In this document: piece by piece, positions 34,280 through 43,415 of the stretch | Layout: every line of letters starts with the position of its first letter | How positions within the stretch are numbered: the stretch's first letter is position 1 | Assembly (NCBI RefSeq): GCF_032586235.1 | Contig: NZ_JAWHTD010000007.1 | Coordinates: 62,001-126,000 of the forward strand | DNA from: Aestuariicoccus sp032586235 | GTDB lineage: Bacteria > Pseudomonadota > Alphaproteobacteria > Rhodobacterales > Rhodobacteraceae | Length of the DNA stretch: 64,000 nt | Direction of reading: 5' to 3' | Position numbers and translations under genes: made by a program | The notes under the pieces: generated by a model | Told to the model about the DNA's origin: nothing | Seen by the model: the letters and a program-made list of their open reading frames with translations, nothing else | Database searches by the model: none

Positions 34280-36517
34280 ATGGCCAGCATCGGAAAAATC
34301 GTCCGCCGCACCTTTCTCTTCGGCGGTGTCGCCATCGCCGGGGGCGTCGCCTTTGGCGTCTGGCAGATCAACAAGGACGCGCCCAACCCGCTGCGCCCGG
34401 CCGAGGGCGAGACCGCGCTCAACCCATTCGTGCTGATCGACGGCGCGGGCGTGACCCTGATCGCGCCCCGCGCCGAGATGGGCCAGGGCACCCGCACCAC
34501 CTGGGCCGCCCTTCTGGCCGAAGAGCTGGACATCGCATGGGAGGACATCCGCGTCATCCACGGCCCCGCCGCCAAGGCCTATTACAACCACGCCATGATG
34601 GGCGAAGGTCTGCCCAACAAGGGTTACGACGCCTCGGCCTTCCAGCAGGCGCTGGGGGAAACCATGGGCAGCCTGGGCAAGCTGTTCGACATGCAGGTCA
34701 CCGGCGGCTCGACCGCGATGAAGGACGGGTACGAGCGGATGCGCGTCGCCGGCGCCACCGCGCGCGAGATGCTGAAAGCGGCGGCGGCGAACCGGCTGGG
34801 CGTCGCCCCCGAGACGCTTGGCACCGAGGACGGCCACGTGATCGCCGCCGACGGCACCCGGATCCCCTATACCGACCTCGCCGCCGAGGCCGCCGGGATC
34901 GCGCCGCCCAACGTCATCCTGCGCGAGCCCGATCAGTGGCGCTATCTGGGCCGCTCGCTACCGCGCGTCGACATGGTGGAGAAATCCACCGGCACCGCGC
35001 AATTCGCCGTCGACACCCGTCTGCCGGGGATGAAATTCGCCGCCCTCAGGATGTCGCCCAAACGCGGCGGGATGCGCAGCTTCGACGGGTTCGACGCGGG
35101 CCGCATGCCCGGGGTCGAGCGGGTGATCGACATGGGCGACGGCGTGGCGGTGGTGGCCAGCAACACCTGGCTGGCCCAGCAGGCCGTGGATGCGATCCCC
35201 ATCGAATGGGAGGACGCGCCCTACCCCGCCCAAACCGACGCCATGTTCGCCGCCATCGAGGCCGCCTTCGACACCGAGCCCAACTCGACAATGCGCGACG
35301 ACGGCGACGTGACCGACCTACCCGGCGGCGCGACCGAACTGAGCGCCAGCTACAAGCTGCCCTTCCTCGCCCATGCCACGATGGAGCCGATGAACGCCAC
35401 AGCCTGGATCACGCCCGAGGGTCTGCGCGTCTGGGCCGGCAACCAGGCCCCCACCTTCGTGCGCGACGCCTGCGCCGCCGAGGCGGGTCTGTCGCCCGAT
35501 CAGGTCGAGGTGATCACGCCATATATGGGCGGCGGCTTTGGCCGGCGCGGAGAGATGGATTTCGCCGTGCTCGCCACCCGCGTGGCCAAGGCCATACCCG
35601 GCACGCCGATCCAGCTGACCTGGTCGCGCGAAGAGGACATGACCCACGATTTCTACCGCCCCGCTGCTTTGGCCCGGATGCGCGGCGCTGTGGCCGATGG
35701 CCAGGCGGTGATGCTGGATGCCCAGGTCGCCGCCCCCTCGGTTGCGCGTCAGGCGCTGGGGCGCTGGATCGGTTTTGCCCCCGGCGGACCCGACAAGGTG
35801 ACGGTCGAGGGGCTCTTCAATCAGCCCTACGCCATCCCCAACTACCGCGCGCGCGGCTATCTGGCCGATCTCGACGTGCCCATCGGCTTCTGGCGATCGG
35901 TCGGCAATTCGATCAACGGCTTCGTCCATGAATCCTTCATCGACGAGATGGCCCATGCCGCCGGGGCCGACCCTCTGGACTTTCGCTTTCAGCTGGCCAA
36001 GACCGAATGGCGCCCTGCCGCCGATTGCCTGGACGCGGTGCGCGAGATGTCGGGCTGGACCGGCAGCACGCCCGAGGGCGTCGGACGCGGCGTGGCGATG
36101 TGCTACAGCTTCGGCACGCCCGTGGCGATGGTGATCGAGGTGCGCGACGAAGGCGGGCTGATCCGCATGACCGACGCCTGGATCGCCTGCGACGTGGGCG
36201 TCGCGCTCGACCCGTCGATCATCGAGGCGCAGATGGTGGGCGGCATGGTCTACGGCCTGTCGGCGGCGATCAGCGAAGAGATCACCTTTGAGGACGGGAT
36301 GGTGCAGCAGCTCAATTTCCCCGATTACGAGGCCCTGCGGATGCCGCAAATGCCCGCGGTGGTTGTGCGCACACTGGAAACAAACCCGCATCTCGGCGGG
36401 GTGGGCGAACCCGGTACGCCACCCGCCGCCCCGGCGCTGGCGAATGCCATATTCGACCTGACGGGCCAGCGCCTGCGGGAATTGCCGCTGTCAAAGAGCG
36501 TCGACTTCTACGCCTAA
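34280..36517 (+). CDS. Molybdenum hydroxylase large subunit (IorB-like), Tat-exported
   Basis: This 745-residue molybdopterin-cytosine-dinucleotide enzyme belongs to the xanthine dehydrogenase superfamily, isoquinoline 1-oxidoreductase beta / aldehyde dehydrogenase group. The N-terminus has a twin-arginine signal (KIVRRTFLFGGVAIAGG), so the enzyme probably works in the periplasm with the 2Fe-2S partner carried along. Cofactor motifs are GGGFGRRGEMDF and the catalytic glutamate in GGVGEPGTPPAAPALANA. The substrate could be an N-heterocycle or an aldehyde and cannot be decided from sequence. A strong terminator follows 22 bp after the stop. Confidence 0.93.
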   Translation: MASIGKIVRRTFLFGGVAIAGGVAFGVWQINKDAPNPLRPAEGETALNPFVLIDGAGVTLIAPRAEMGQGTRTTWAALLAEELDIAWEDIRVIHGPAAKAYYNHAMMGEGLPNKGYDASAFQQALGETMGSLGKLFDMQVTGGSTAMKDGYERMRVAGATAREMLKAAAANRLGVAPETLGTEDGHVIAADGTRIPYTDLAAEAAGIAPPNVILREPDQWRYLGRSLPRVDMVEKSTGTAQFAVDTRLPGMKFAALRMSPKRGGMRSFDGFDAGRMPGVERVIDMGDGVAVVASNTWLAQQAVDAIPIEWEDAPYPAQTDAMFAAIEAAFDTEPNSTMRDDGDVTDLPGGATELSASYKLPFLAHATMEPMNATAWITPEGLRVWAGNQAPTFVRDACAAEAGLSPDQVEVITPYMGGGFGRRGEMDFAVLATRVAKAIPGTPIQLTWSREEDMTHDFYRPAALARMRGAVADGQAVMLDAQVAAPSVARQALGRWIGFAPGGPDKVTVEGLFNQPYAIPNYRARGYLADLDVPIGFWRSVGNSINGFVHESFIDEMAHAAGADPLDFRFQLAKTEWRPAADCLDAVREMSGWTGSTPEGVGRGVAMCYSFGTPVAMVIEVRDEGGLIRMTDAWIACDVGVALDPSIIEAQMVGGMVYGLSAAISEEITFEDGMVQQLNFPDYEALRMPQMPAVVVRTLETNPHLGGVGEPGTPPAAPALANAIFDLTGQRLRELPLSKSVDFYA

Positions 36518-36538
36518 TCCTTTGAATTTACTAGAAAT

Positions 36539-36574
36539 GCCCCCGTGACACCCCACGGGGGCGTTTTCATTTTG
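36539..36574 (+). terminator. Terminator of the molybdenum hydroxylase operon
   Basis: The perfect 9-bp stem GCCCCCGTG / CACGGGGGC (36539-36547 / 36554-36562) has a 6-base loop and is followed by GTTTTCATTTT. It is a standard rho-independent terminator for the plus-strand operon ending at 36517. Confidence 0.9.
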
Positions 36575-36713
36575 CATAAAATTCAATCATATTATCGCCT
36601 TGGTCGCTTCATCTTGCTGCCCCACCGGAATTGTATCCAGTGGCGAAACGGGCAAGCACGCCCGCAGATGAAACACGCCCAAGGAGAATGGGCAGAATAC
36701 CGAGAGTGGCAGC

Positions 36714-39089
36714 ATGCCCGTTTATACAGTTCAATTTTATCTGGTGGATCCCACCACCGTCTTTTCCAACTCGGTCGGCAGTTCCTTCGTCTGGACCGGG
36801 CCGTCCACTGCGGCCGGCAGCGCCACCATCACCGACACCGAAACCGGGATCGAGGGCATCACGCTCGACGACGACAGCCGTGGCGGCGAGACCGCCACCG
36901 CCGATGTCACCATCCCCGGCGCCTCCTCCACCGGCTCGAACGTCGATGCCGAGGCCGTCTGGACAATCACCGACAGCGTCACCGGACAGAGCTTCGAGGT
37001 GGCGCAATTCGACGTCGAGAACGGCGCGGCGGCGGGCGATTACACCCTGTCCGAGGCGCCGCTGGTCGCGGGCCGCACCTATACGGTCAACGCCTATACC
37101 AACAATCCAAGCGTCACCAACGGCACCATCGCGTTCAATTCGCAGGATTACGCGGCCTTTCAGGACCCGACCATCGACGGCACCACGGGCAACGATTCCA
37201 TCGACCCCGATTACATCGACCCACAGGGCCAGTCCGTCGACGGCGACCCCTCCGCGCTTGGCAATCTGGTGGACGCCGGCGCCGGCGACGACACCGCCAT
37301 CGGCGGCATGGGCGACGACACGCTGCTGGGCGGCGACGGGGCCGATCTGCTCTATGGCGACTACGGCCTCTACAGCCCCGACCCGATAGCCGAGGCGCTG
37401 ATCTGGACCGATCAGGGCGCCACCGGCACCGACCTGTCGGCCGGGTTCACCCAGGATACCGGCACTATCGACGTCACGCTGGGCTTTACCAACGACGGCA
37501 ACAACGCCCCCATATTCGAGGTCGACGACACGCTGACGCAATACGGCGGCGCGGGCGAGCCCTTTACCAATTCCGCACTCTACCTCTACGGCCAGGGCGA
37601 CGGCGCGACCTCGACCACCACGATGACTTTCGCCGCCAGCACCGGCGCGTCCGTCGCCGACGAGGTCGAGAACGTCAGCTTCCGGATCAACGACGTCGAT
37701 TGGGGCAGCGGCAATCACACCGACATCATCACCGTCAACGCCTATGATGCCGACGGCAACGCGGTGGCCGTCACCCTGACGCCCGGCGGCGGCGACACGG
37801 TGTTGGGCAACACGATCACCGCCGACACGGTGGCCAACGACACCAGCCAGCTCGACGGGTCGGTGCTGGTCGAAGTGGCGGGCCCCGTCGCCCAGGTAGA
37901 GGTGATCTACGGCAACCTGCAGGCCGGCACCCAGGGCATCTGGCTGACGGATGTGCATTTCGACGCCATTCCCGTCGCCAGCGGCAACGACAGCCTCGAC
38001 GGCGGCGCGGGCAACGACACGCTTTTGGGCGAGGCGGGGGACGACACCCTGACGGGCGGCGCCGACAACGACAGCCTTTCCGGCGGCACCGGCAACGACA
38101 GCCTTTCGGGCGGCACCGGCGACGACACGCTGGCGGGCGATGACGGGGCCGACACTCTGACGGGCGGCGACGGGGCCGACGTTCTGAGCGGCGGCGCGGG
38201 CGGCGACCTTATCGACGGCGGGGCGGGCAACGACACGATCTTCGCCGCCCAGGGCGACACGATCACCGCGGGCGACGGCGACGACGTGATCACGCTGGTC
38301 GATCTGGCCGAGGCAGGCAGCGGCACCATCACGATCGAGGGGGCCACCACCGGCCAGTCGGGCGGCGATACGCTCGACCTCAACGGGCTGGCCGACCGCA
38401 CCACGCTCGACATCACCTCGAATGTCGGCGGCGAGCAGAGCGGCACGATCCAGATGCTCGATGGCACGCTGGTGTCGTTCTCCAACATCGACAGCGTGAT
38501 CTGCTTTACCCCCGGCACGCGCATCCTGACCGCCACCGGCCCCCGCCCGATCGAGAGCCTGCGGCCCGGCGATCTTCTGGTGACCCGCGACGCCGGTCTG
38601 CAGCCGCTGCGCTGGATCGGCCAGCGCCGCGTCGCCGCCACCGGCAGGACCGCCCCGATCCGCATCGCGAAATCGGTGATGCCGGGGGCGACCGGGTCGC
38701 TGCTGGTGTCGCCTCAGCACCGCATGTTGTTCGAGGGCTATCACGCCGAGCTGCTCTTCGGCGACGCCGAGGTCTTCGCCGCCGCCTGTCATCTGGAGAA
38801 CGGCATCGACGTGATCCGCGAAGAAGGCGGCGAGGTGACCTATATCCACCTGATGCTGGACCGCCATCAGGTGATCTATGCCGAGGGGATGCCCACCGAA
38901 TCCCTGCATATCGGCCAGACCGGCCTGGGGTCGCTCAGCGATGCCTCGCGCGAGGATCTGTTCCGCAACTTCCCCGCGCTGCGCAGCGATCCGGGGTCCT
39001 ACGGCGACACCGCCCGCGCCTGCCTGAAGCGTCACGAGGTGCAGTCGCTACGCGCCCAGACCGGCGTTGGGGCTGCGCTGGCGGCCTGA
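36714..39089 (+). CDS. Large RTX protein with C-terminal Hint domain
   Basis: This is a 791-residue acidic, probably secreted protein. Residues 1-170 form an unknown beta-rich domain (starts MPVYTVQFYLVDPTTVFSNS). A first pair of calcium-binding GGxGxD repeats lies near 185-215, and a second unknown domain covers 220-420. A block of about nine RTX nonapeptides (GGAGNDTLLGE-type) covers 425-510. The Hint domain begins at C600 in ICFTPGTRILTATGPRPIESL and runs to about 745. RTX repeats usually fold outside the cell after type I secretion, but no secretion genes are adjacent. The Hint Cys could drive self-cleavage. The protein may be a surface adhesin-like or processed factor. Confidence 0.9.
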   Translation: MPVYTVQFYLVDPTTVFSNSVGSSFVWTGPSTAAGSATITDTETGIEGITLDDDSRGGETATADVTIPGASSTGSNVDAEAVWTITDSVTGQSFEVAQFDVENGAAAGDYTLSEAPLVAGRTYTVNAYTNNPSVTNGTIAFNSQDYAAFQDPTIDGTTGNDSIDPDYIDPQGQSVDGDPSALGNLVDAGAGDDTAIGGMGDDTLLGGDGADLLYGDYGLYSPDPIAEALIWTDQGATGTDLSAGFTQDTGTIDVTLGFTNDGNNAPIFEVDDTLTQYGGAGEPFTNSALYLYGQGDGATSTTTMTFAASTGASVADEVENVSFRINDVDWGSGNHTDIITVNAYDADGNAVAVTLTPGGGDTVLGNTITADTVANDTSQLDGSVLVEVAGPVAQVEVIYGNLQAGTQGIWLTDVHFDAIPVASGNDSLDGGAGNDTLLGEAGDDTLTGGADNDSLSGGTGNDSLSGGTGDDTLAGDDGADTLTGGDGADVLSGGAGGDLIDGGAGNDTIFAAQGDTITAGDGDDVITLVDLAEAGSGTITIEGATTGQSGGDTLDLNGLADRTTLDITSNVGGEQSGTIQMLDGTLVSFSNIDSVICFTPGTRILTATGPRPIESLRPGDLLVTRDAGLQPLRWIGQRRVAATGRTAPIRIAKSVMPGATGSLLVSPQHRMLFEGYHAELLFGDAEVFAAACHLENGIDVIREEGGEVTYIHLMLDRHQVIYAEGMPTESLHIGQTGLGSLSDASREDLFRNFPALRSDPGSYGDTARACLKRHEVQSLRAQTGVGAALAA
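37984..38262 (+). repeat. RTX nonapeptide coding repeats
   Basis: This is a tandem 27-bp-periodic run encoding about nine calcium-binding nonapeptides of the form GG-x-G-x-D-x-L inside the Hint/RTX gene. A smaller set lies at 37270-37360. The DNA is repetitive because the protein is, so it is not a separate genetic element. Confidence 0.85.
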
Positions 39090-39107
39090 GACGCCGCCCC
39101 TGCCCAA

Positions 39108-39632
39108 TCACGCCGCCCAGTCGTCGAGGACCCGGTCCAGCGCCTCCCAATCGGTGAATTCGGTGTCCTTATGCGGATCGACCTTGCGGTCGTGCTGCGC
39201 CGCGATCCAGCGCATCGCCCAGGATTTAAAGAAATCGTACTCGGTAAAGCGGAACGCCCCGGCGACATGTTCGGTGCGCCCCGGGGCCCAGCCGGTCTCG
39301 GCCGCGAGCCTGCGGGCGATCCGGCGCAGCCCCGACCATTCCTCGTAATCGTTGCCCGCCGCGGCCAACGATACCTGCAGATAGAGCGTCCGGATGCGCG
39401 CCAGCGCCTGGGAATGGGTCTTGGCAAAGGCCACCAGCGCGGGCTGCACACGCTCCATGTGAACCGAGCCGGCGAGGATGGCGGCGTCGAAGCGCTGCAG
39501 GTCAAGCCCGCCGTCCTCGTCCACCGGCAAAAGCTCGACACTGTGGCCCCGGTCGATCAGCCGGTCCGCGCAATGGCGGCAGATCTTGCGGGTCTGACCT
39601 TCGGTCGTGGCATAGGCAATCAGAATTCGCAT
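39108..39632 (-). CDS. Flavodoxin-domain protein (HemG-like)
   Basis: This 174-residue FMN-binding flavodoxin-like protein resembles menaquinone-dependent protoporphyrinogen oxidase HemG. The phosphate-binding loop is AYATTEGQTRKICR near the start, and the ILAGSVHMERVQPALVAF segment follows the second strand. The C-terminal EYDFFKSWAMRWIAAQHD resembles HemG's WEQVDKFARKI-type end. ATG 39632 starts the first beta strand; codons upstream to 39704 are arginine-rich and unlikely. No heme genes adjoin. It could serve heme synthesis or as an electron carrier, and the choice is not decided by context. Confidence 0.83.
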   Translation of the reverse strand: MRILIAYATTEGQTRKICRHCADRLIDRGHSVELLPVDEDGGLDLQRFDAAILAGSVHMERVQPALVAFAKTHSQALARIRTLYLQVSLAAAGNDYEEWSGLRRIARRLAAETGWAPGRTEHVAGAFRFTEYDFFKSWAMRWIAAQHDRKVDPHKDTEFTDWEALDRVLDDWAA

Positions 39633-39744
39633 AACGGTTCGCTCCTCGACTCGTACGGGGCGACCGTAGAGGATGCGGAGAGGCCGCACTTTGCGCTGGC
39701 GCAAATTGAATTTTGAAATGTCAGGGGTCGGCTTTTCAAAGCAA

Positions 39745-39993
39745 AAGCCGCGACCAGCGCCTGCCCGTGGGATGGCGCTGCAACTAGCGTTCTCAGCGCT
39801 TTATCCCCGCCAAGTCATCGCATCGAACGAGCGGCGCGCCCAGGTCGACAAAGCGCCAGCCCGACGGGACGGGCAGGCGCTGGTCGCGGCGGCCTGCGGC
39901 CTTGATTCCGCGACTTGGCGGGGCTGAAGGATTGTCGGAACATGCCGACCGGGCGGGCTGCGCCATCCCACGGGCAGGCGCTGGTCGCGGCTT
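39745..39993 (+). repeat. Second dispersed repeat, copy 1, with 34-bp terminal inverted repeats
   Basis: Perfect 34-bp inverted repeats (39745-39778 and 39960-39993) bound a 249-bp segment. A nested pair, CCCCGCCAAGTC (39808-39819) and GACTTGGCGGGG (39912-39923), lies inside. Residues 39747-39923 align closely with the reverse complement of 52094-52268. The element fills most of the 395-bp gap (39633-40027) between two minus-strand genes and contains no convincing gene. Confidence 0.85.
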
Positions 39994-40027
39994 GTTTCGA
40001 CGACCCTATCTGTCAGTCAGCAAAGAC

Positions 40028-40804
40028 TTACGCGCTGCGCCGGGCCGGGCCGTGGCGCATCTGCGCCCAGTCGCGGACGGCGTCGCCGAAGGCGGTGAAG
40101 AGCGGGCGCGACACCGGGTCGTTGGCCGCGTCCCACTCCGGGTGCCATTGCACCGACAGCGTAAACCCCGGCGCGCCCTCGACATGGATCGCCTCGGGCG
40201 TGCCGTCGGGGGCGTGACCCTCGATCGCGATGCGCGCGCCCGGGGCCTTGATGCCCTGCCCGTGCAGGGTGTTGGTCAGCACCTCGGTGGCGCCGAAGAG
40301 ACGGTGGAACACCCCGCCTTCCTTGAGCGTCACCACATGGCGCAGCGCGAACTTTTCTTCCAGCGTGCCGTCGGGCGGCATGCGGTGGTTGTCGCGCCCC
40401 GGCAGGTCGCGAATCTCGGGGTAGAGCGTGCCGCCCATGGCGACGTTGACCTCTTGAAAACCGCGGCAAATGCCGAGGAACGGCTGGGCCCGCTCGACGC
40501 AGGCGCGCACCAGCGGCAGGGTGATCGCATCGCGCGCGCGATCATAAGCGCCATGCGCCTCTGTCCAGTCTTCGCCGTATTCCTCGGGATGGACGTTCGG
40601 GCGGCCGCCGGTCAGCAGGAACCCGTCACAGGTCTCGAGCAGTTCGGCCACCGACACAAAGCGCGGATCGGCGGGGATGACCAGCGGCATACAACCCGCC
40701 ACATTCGCCACCGCCTCGGAGTTCATCGACCCGCCGGCATGGGCCGGATACTGGTCGTTAAGCAGATACTGGTTGCCGATGATGCCGACGATGGGGCGCG
40801 CCAT
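40028..40804 (-). CDS. Class I glutamine amidotransferase-like hydrolase (PuuD-like)
   Basis: This 258-residue member of peptidase family C26 is related to gamma-glutamyl-GABA hydrolase PuuD. The nucleophile is in FLGICRGFQEVNVAMGG, and the His-Glu pair is in VQWHPEW. The N-terminus RPIVGIIGNQYLLN is typical. ATG 40804 is used; the extra ten codons upstream to 40834 do not fit the family. PuuD releases GABA from gamma-glutamyl-GABA in putrescine breakdown, but no other puu genes lie nearby, so the substrate may differ. Confidence 0.9.
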   Translation of the reverse strand: MARPIVGIIGNQYLLNDQYPAHAGGSMNSEAVANVAGCMPLVIPADPRFVSVAELLETCDGFLLTGGRPNVHPEEYGEDWTEAHGAYDRARDAITLPLVRACVERAQPFLGICRGFQEVNVAMGGTLYPEIRDLPGRDNHRMPPDGTLEEKFALRHVVTLKEGGVFHRLFGATEVLTNTLHGQGIKAPGARIAIEGHAPDGTPEAIHVEGAPGFTLSVQWHPEWDAANDPVSRPLFTAFGDAVRDWAQMRHGPARRSA

Positions 40805-40864
40805 GGGATCCTCTTTTGTGCCTGCCGCAAACATAGGTCATGCGGCGGGGCTAGAAAAGGTGGC

Positions 40865-41293
40865 TCAGACCTCGGCCTGCAGGCCGACGGCCTCGATGCC
40901 CGCTTTTGCGGCAGCCGCGTCGTTGTCCGACGTGTCGCCGGTCACGCCGACCGCGCCCAGAACGCGGCCCTTGGCGTCGCGCACCAAAACGCCGCCCGGC
41001 ACCGGCACCATCTGCCCGCCGAGCGCGGCACCGGCGGCGGCGATGAAATAGGCCTGCTCTTCGGCGCGGTTCTTTTGCGCGGTGCCCGACATGCCCAGCA
41101 TGACCGAACCGTAGGCCTTGCCATGCGCGATCTGGAAACGGCCCGGCGACGCGCCGTCTTCGCGCTCGAACGCCTGAACGTTGCCGCCCTCGTCCAGGAC
41201 GATCACCGACAAAGGCTTGAGCCCCATCTCGCGCCCCTGTTCCAGCGTCTTGCGGATGATCGTGCGCGCGCGGCGCAGGGAAATGGCAGCCAT
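40865..41293 (-). CDS. GlcG/HbpS-like heme-binding family protein
   Basis: This 142-residue protein of the GlcG/HbpS family (DUF336) has the family core VIVLDEGGNVQAFEREDGASPG, the helix KAYGSVMLGMSG and GGVLVRDAKGRVLGAVGVTGDTSDNDAAAA. Members bind heme or cofactor fragments or lie in glycolate-type operons, and many have no known role. Here it lies between the PuuD-like gene and the Mth938-like gene on the same strand, with no glycolate oxidase nearby. The function therefore remains open. Confidence 0.87.
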   Translation of the reverse strand: MAAISLRRARTIIRKTLEQGREMGLKPLSVIVLDEGGNVQAFEREDGASPGRFQIAHGKAYGSVMLGMSGTAQKNRAEEQAYFIAAAGAALGGQMVPVPGGVLVRDAKGRVLGAVGVTGDTSDNDAAAAKAGIEAVGLQAEV

Positions 41294-41334
41294 GGTCAGG
41301 GCTCCTCTGTTTCGGGTTGCGTTTGGGTCAGACG

Positions 41335-41688
41335 TTAAACCGGCAGAACCGCCAGCGCCACGCGGCGGCCCTCGGACAGCAGCACGTTGTAGGTGCGGCA
41401 GGCGGCGGGCGAATTCATCACCTCGACACCGACCCCCGCCCCTTCGAGCCGCTGACGCAGCGGGCCCGGCAGATGGGCGATTTCGGCCCCCGTTCCGATA
41501 AAGAGCACATCGACCTCGTCCGACAGCGCCAGCAGCGGGCCATCGTCCTCGAGCCCGCCCCAGCCTTGCGTGCCCTGCGGCGACAGACAGACCGCGCCCG
41601 GCACGATCTTGCCGCCCACGCGGAAAAAGCCCGGTCCATAGCCGTCGACCGGCGCCGCCTCGGTATAGGTGATTTCGTTCAGCCGCAT
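41335..41688 (-). CDS. Mth938-like domain protein (DUF498)
   Basis: This 117-residue protein of the Mth938/DUF498 family (NDUFAF3-related) starts MRLNEITYTEAAPVDGYGPG and contains DVLFIGTGAEIAHLPGPLRQRL and VEVMNSPAACRTYNVLLSEGR, which are the family's conserved blocks. It commonly sits behind secDF in alphaproteobacteria, as here with a TauE-like gene in between. Mitochondrial relatives act in complex I assembly. A similar role in bacteria is possible but unproven. Confidence 0.9.
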   Translation of the reverse strand: MRLNEITYTEAAPVDGYGPGFFRVGGKIVPGAVCLSPQGTQGWGGLEDDGPLLALSDEVDVLFIGTGAEIAHLPGPLRQRLEGAGVGVEVMNSPAACRTYNVLLSEGRRVALAVLPV

Positions 41689-41700
41689 GTCGTTATCCCC

Positions 41701-42453
41701 TCAGTCCCAGAGCGGCAGGCCCGACAGGGCCGATACCGCGATGATGGCGTAGGCAAGTGCCCGATATTGCCGTTCCCACCCAGGCCGGAACATAGCGGCC
41801 CCGGCGACATTTCCAATGACAACCGGAATCGCCACCGCCAGACCGACCAGTATGAATTCCAGCAGCAGTTGGTCGGCCACGTACATAACCCCAAGAAAAA
41901 CAAGATCAAACAGGAAAAGATACCACATGGTGTTGGCCCGGATCGCCGAGGCTGGCAGCGGGCTGGCCATGTAGAAAAGTATGACGGGCGGGCCCGGAAC
42001 CCCGGCCACGCCGCCCAGAAACCCCGCCAGCCCGCCGATCCCGTAGACCATGGGCGGGCGCAACTTGCCACGATAGCGCAGCCCCGCGATCAGGCAGGCC
42101 AACAGCACAAGCGCCACGATCGAGACCGCATAGCGGAAGACCTCGGGCGCCACGGCCAGCAGCAAAGCCAGACCGATGGGCAGCATCACCAGCGTGCCCG
42201 CGATCAGCCGGAACACATCCGCCGGCTGGCCATCGCGCCAGGCCCGGCGCAGGTTCGGCAGCGGGCCGAAGGCGTCCATCACGATCAAGGTGGTCAGCGC
42301 GCCGATGGGCGGCAGGAACTGCCCCGCGACGGGCAGAAAGATCATCGCCGTGCCGAACCCGGCAAAGCCGCGCACCAGCCCCGCCACGAACCCCGCCGCC
42401 GCGATCCAGCCCAGCCCCGGCAGCGCCGCCAGCTGGGCCAGCGGATCAGGCAT
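41701..42453 (-). CDS. TauE/SafE-type membrane transporter
   Basis: This 250-residue inner-membrane protein has about eight helices and the TauE/SafE signatures GLVRGFAGFGTAMIFLPVAG near the N-terminus and GGLAGFLGGVAGVPGPPVILFYMA in the second half. These two glycine-rich repeats are the family hallmark. Its start overlaps the secF stop by 8 bp, so it is expressed with the Sec genes. Family members export sulfite, sulfoacetate or other organosulfur anions. The actual substrate is unknown. Confidence 0.9.
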   Translation of the reverse strand: MPDPLAQLAALPGLGWIAAAGFVAGLVRGFAGFGTAMIFLPVAGQFLPPIGALTTLIVMDAFGPLPNLRRAWRDGQPADVFRLIAGTLVMLPIGLALLLAVAPEVFRYAVSIVALVLLACLIAGLRYRGKLRPPMVYGIGGLAGFLGGVAGVPGPPVILFYMASPLPASAIRANTMWYLFLFDLVFLGVMYVADQLLLEFILVGLAVAIPVVIGNVAGAAMFRPGWERQYRALAYAIIAVSALSGLPLWD

Positions 42454-43414
42454 CGACGTTGGCGAACTGGTTGCCGGTGGTGTCGGTGGGCTTGGTCCAG
42501 TCGCGCTTGACCCCCAGCCAGAGCAGGATCGCGCTGGCCACGAAGATCGAGCTGTAGGTCCCGACGATCACACCCCAGATCATCGCAAAGACGAAGCCCC
42601 GGATCACGTCGCCGCCCAGCACGAAAAGCGCGATCAGCGCCAGCAAAGTGGTGGCCGAGGTCATGAAGGTCCGGCTGAGCGTCTCGTTGATCGAGATGTT
42701 GAGCACCTCGCGCAGGTCCCGCTTCTTGTACTTGATCAGGTTCTCGCGCACCCGGTCGAAGACCACGACCGTGTCGTTAAGCGAATAGCCCACGATGGTC
42801 AGAAGCGCCGCGATGATCGCCAGGTCGAACTTGATCTGAAGCTCGGAAAAGATGCCGATGGTCAGGATAACGTCATGCACCAGTGCGGCGACCGCGCCCA
42901 CGGCGAACTGCCATTCGAACCGCAGCCAGATGTAGATAAGCACCGCCCCGATGGCCAGAAGCACGGCGATGGCCGCGGTCTGGATCAGCTCGCCCGACAC
43001 CTTGGGGCCAACCGACTCCACCGATACGAACTGGATGTTGGGCGCGACCTCGGTCAGCGCCGCCTCGACCGCCTCGATCACCTCGACCGTCACTGCCTCC
43101 TGGTCGTCCTGCGCCTGAATGCGGACCATGGCGACGTGCTGGTTCTCGTCGAAGCTGGGATCGAAGACCTCGGAGATGGTGATGTCGCCCAGATCGAGCG
43201 TCTGCATCGCGGCACGATATGCGCCGATGTCGATGGGCGTCTCGGCCTGCGTCCGGATCGTCGTGCCGCCGCGGAAGTCGATGCCATAGTTCAGCCCCTG
43301 CTGCAGGAACGACGCGAAGGCCACCACGACCATCACGGCGGAAATGCCCAGCCAGATTTTCCAGCGGCTGAAGAAATCGAACTTGGTGTCTTGGCGAACC
43401 AGTCTCAGACGCAT
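42446..43414 (-). CDS. secF: SecF, Sec translocon accessory subunit
   Basis: This 322-residue protein works with SecD to draw exported proteins across the membrane using the proton gradient. It has six membrane helices with a periplasmic domain between the first two. SecF motifs include GIDFRGGTTIRTQ near residue 50, VGYSLNDTVVVFDRVREN and FALIWG-like FAMIWGVIVGTYSSIFVA near the C-terminus. It begins one base after the secD stop and overlaps the TauE-like gene. Length is normal. Confidence 0.97.
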   Translation of the reverse strand: MRLRLVRQDTKFDFFSRWKIWLGISAVMVVVAFASFLQQGLNYGIDFRGGTTIRTQAETPIDIGAYRAAMQTLDLGDITISEVFDPSFDENQHVAMVRIQAQDDQEAVTVEVIEAVEAALTEVAPNIQFVSVESVGPKVSGELIQTAAIAVLLAIGAVLIYIWLRFEWQFAVGAVAALVHDVILTIGIFSELQIKFDLAIIAALLTIVGYSLNDTVVVFDRVRENLIKYKKRDLREVLNISINETLSRTFMTSATTLLALIALFVLGGDVIRGFVFAMIWGVIVGTYSSIFVASAILLWLGVKRDWTKPTDTTGNQFANVDA

Positions 43415-43415
43415 G

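Noticed and set aside
39747..39923. Conserved peptide string in both copies of the second repeat as a real gene
   Set aside because: No consistent start, ribosome binding site or stop. The conservation is explained by DNA-level similarity across inverted repeats.
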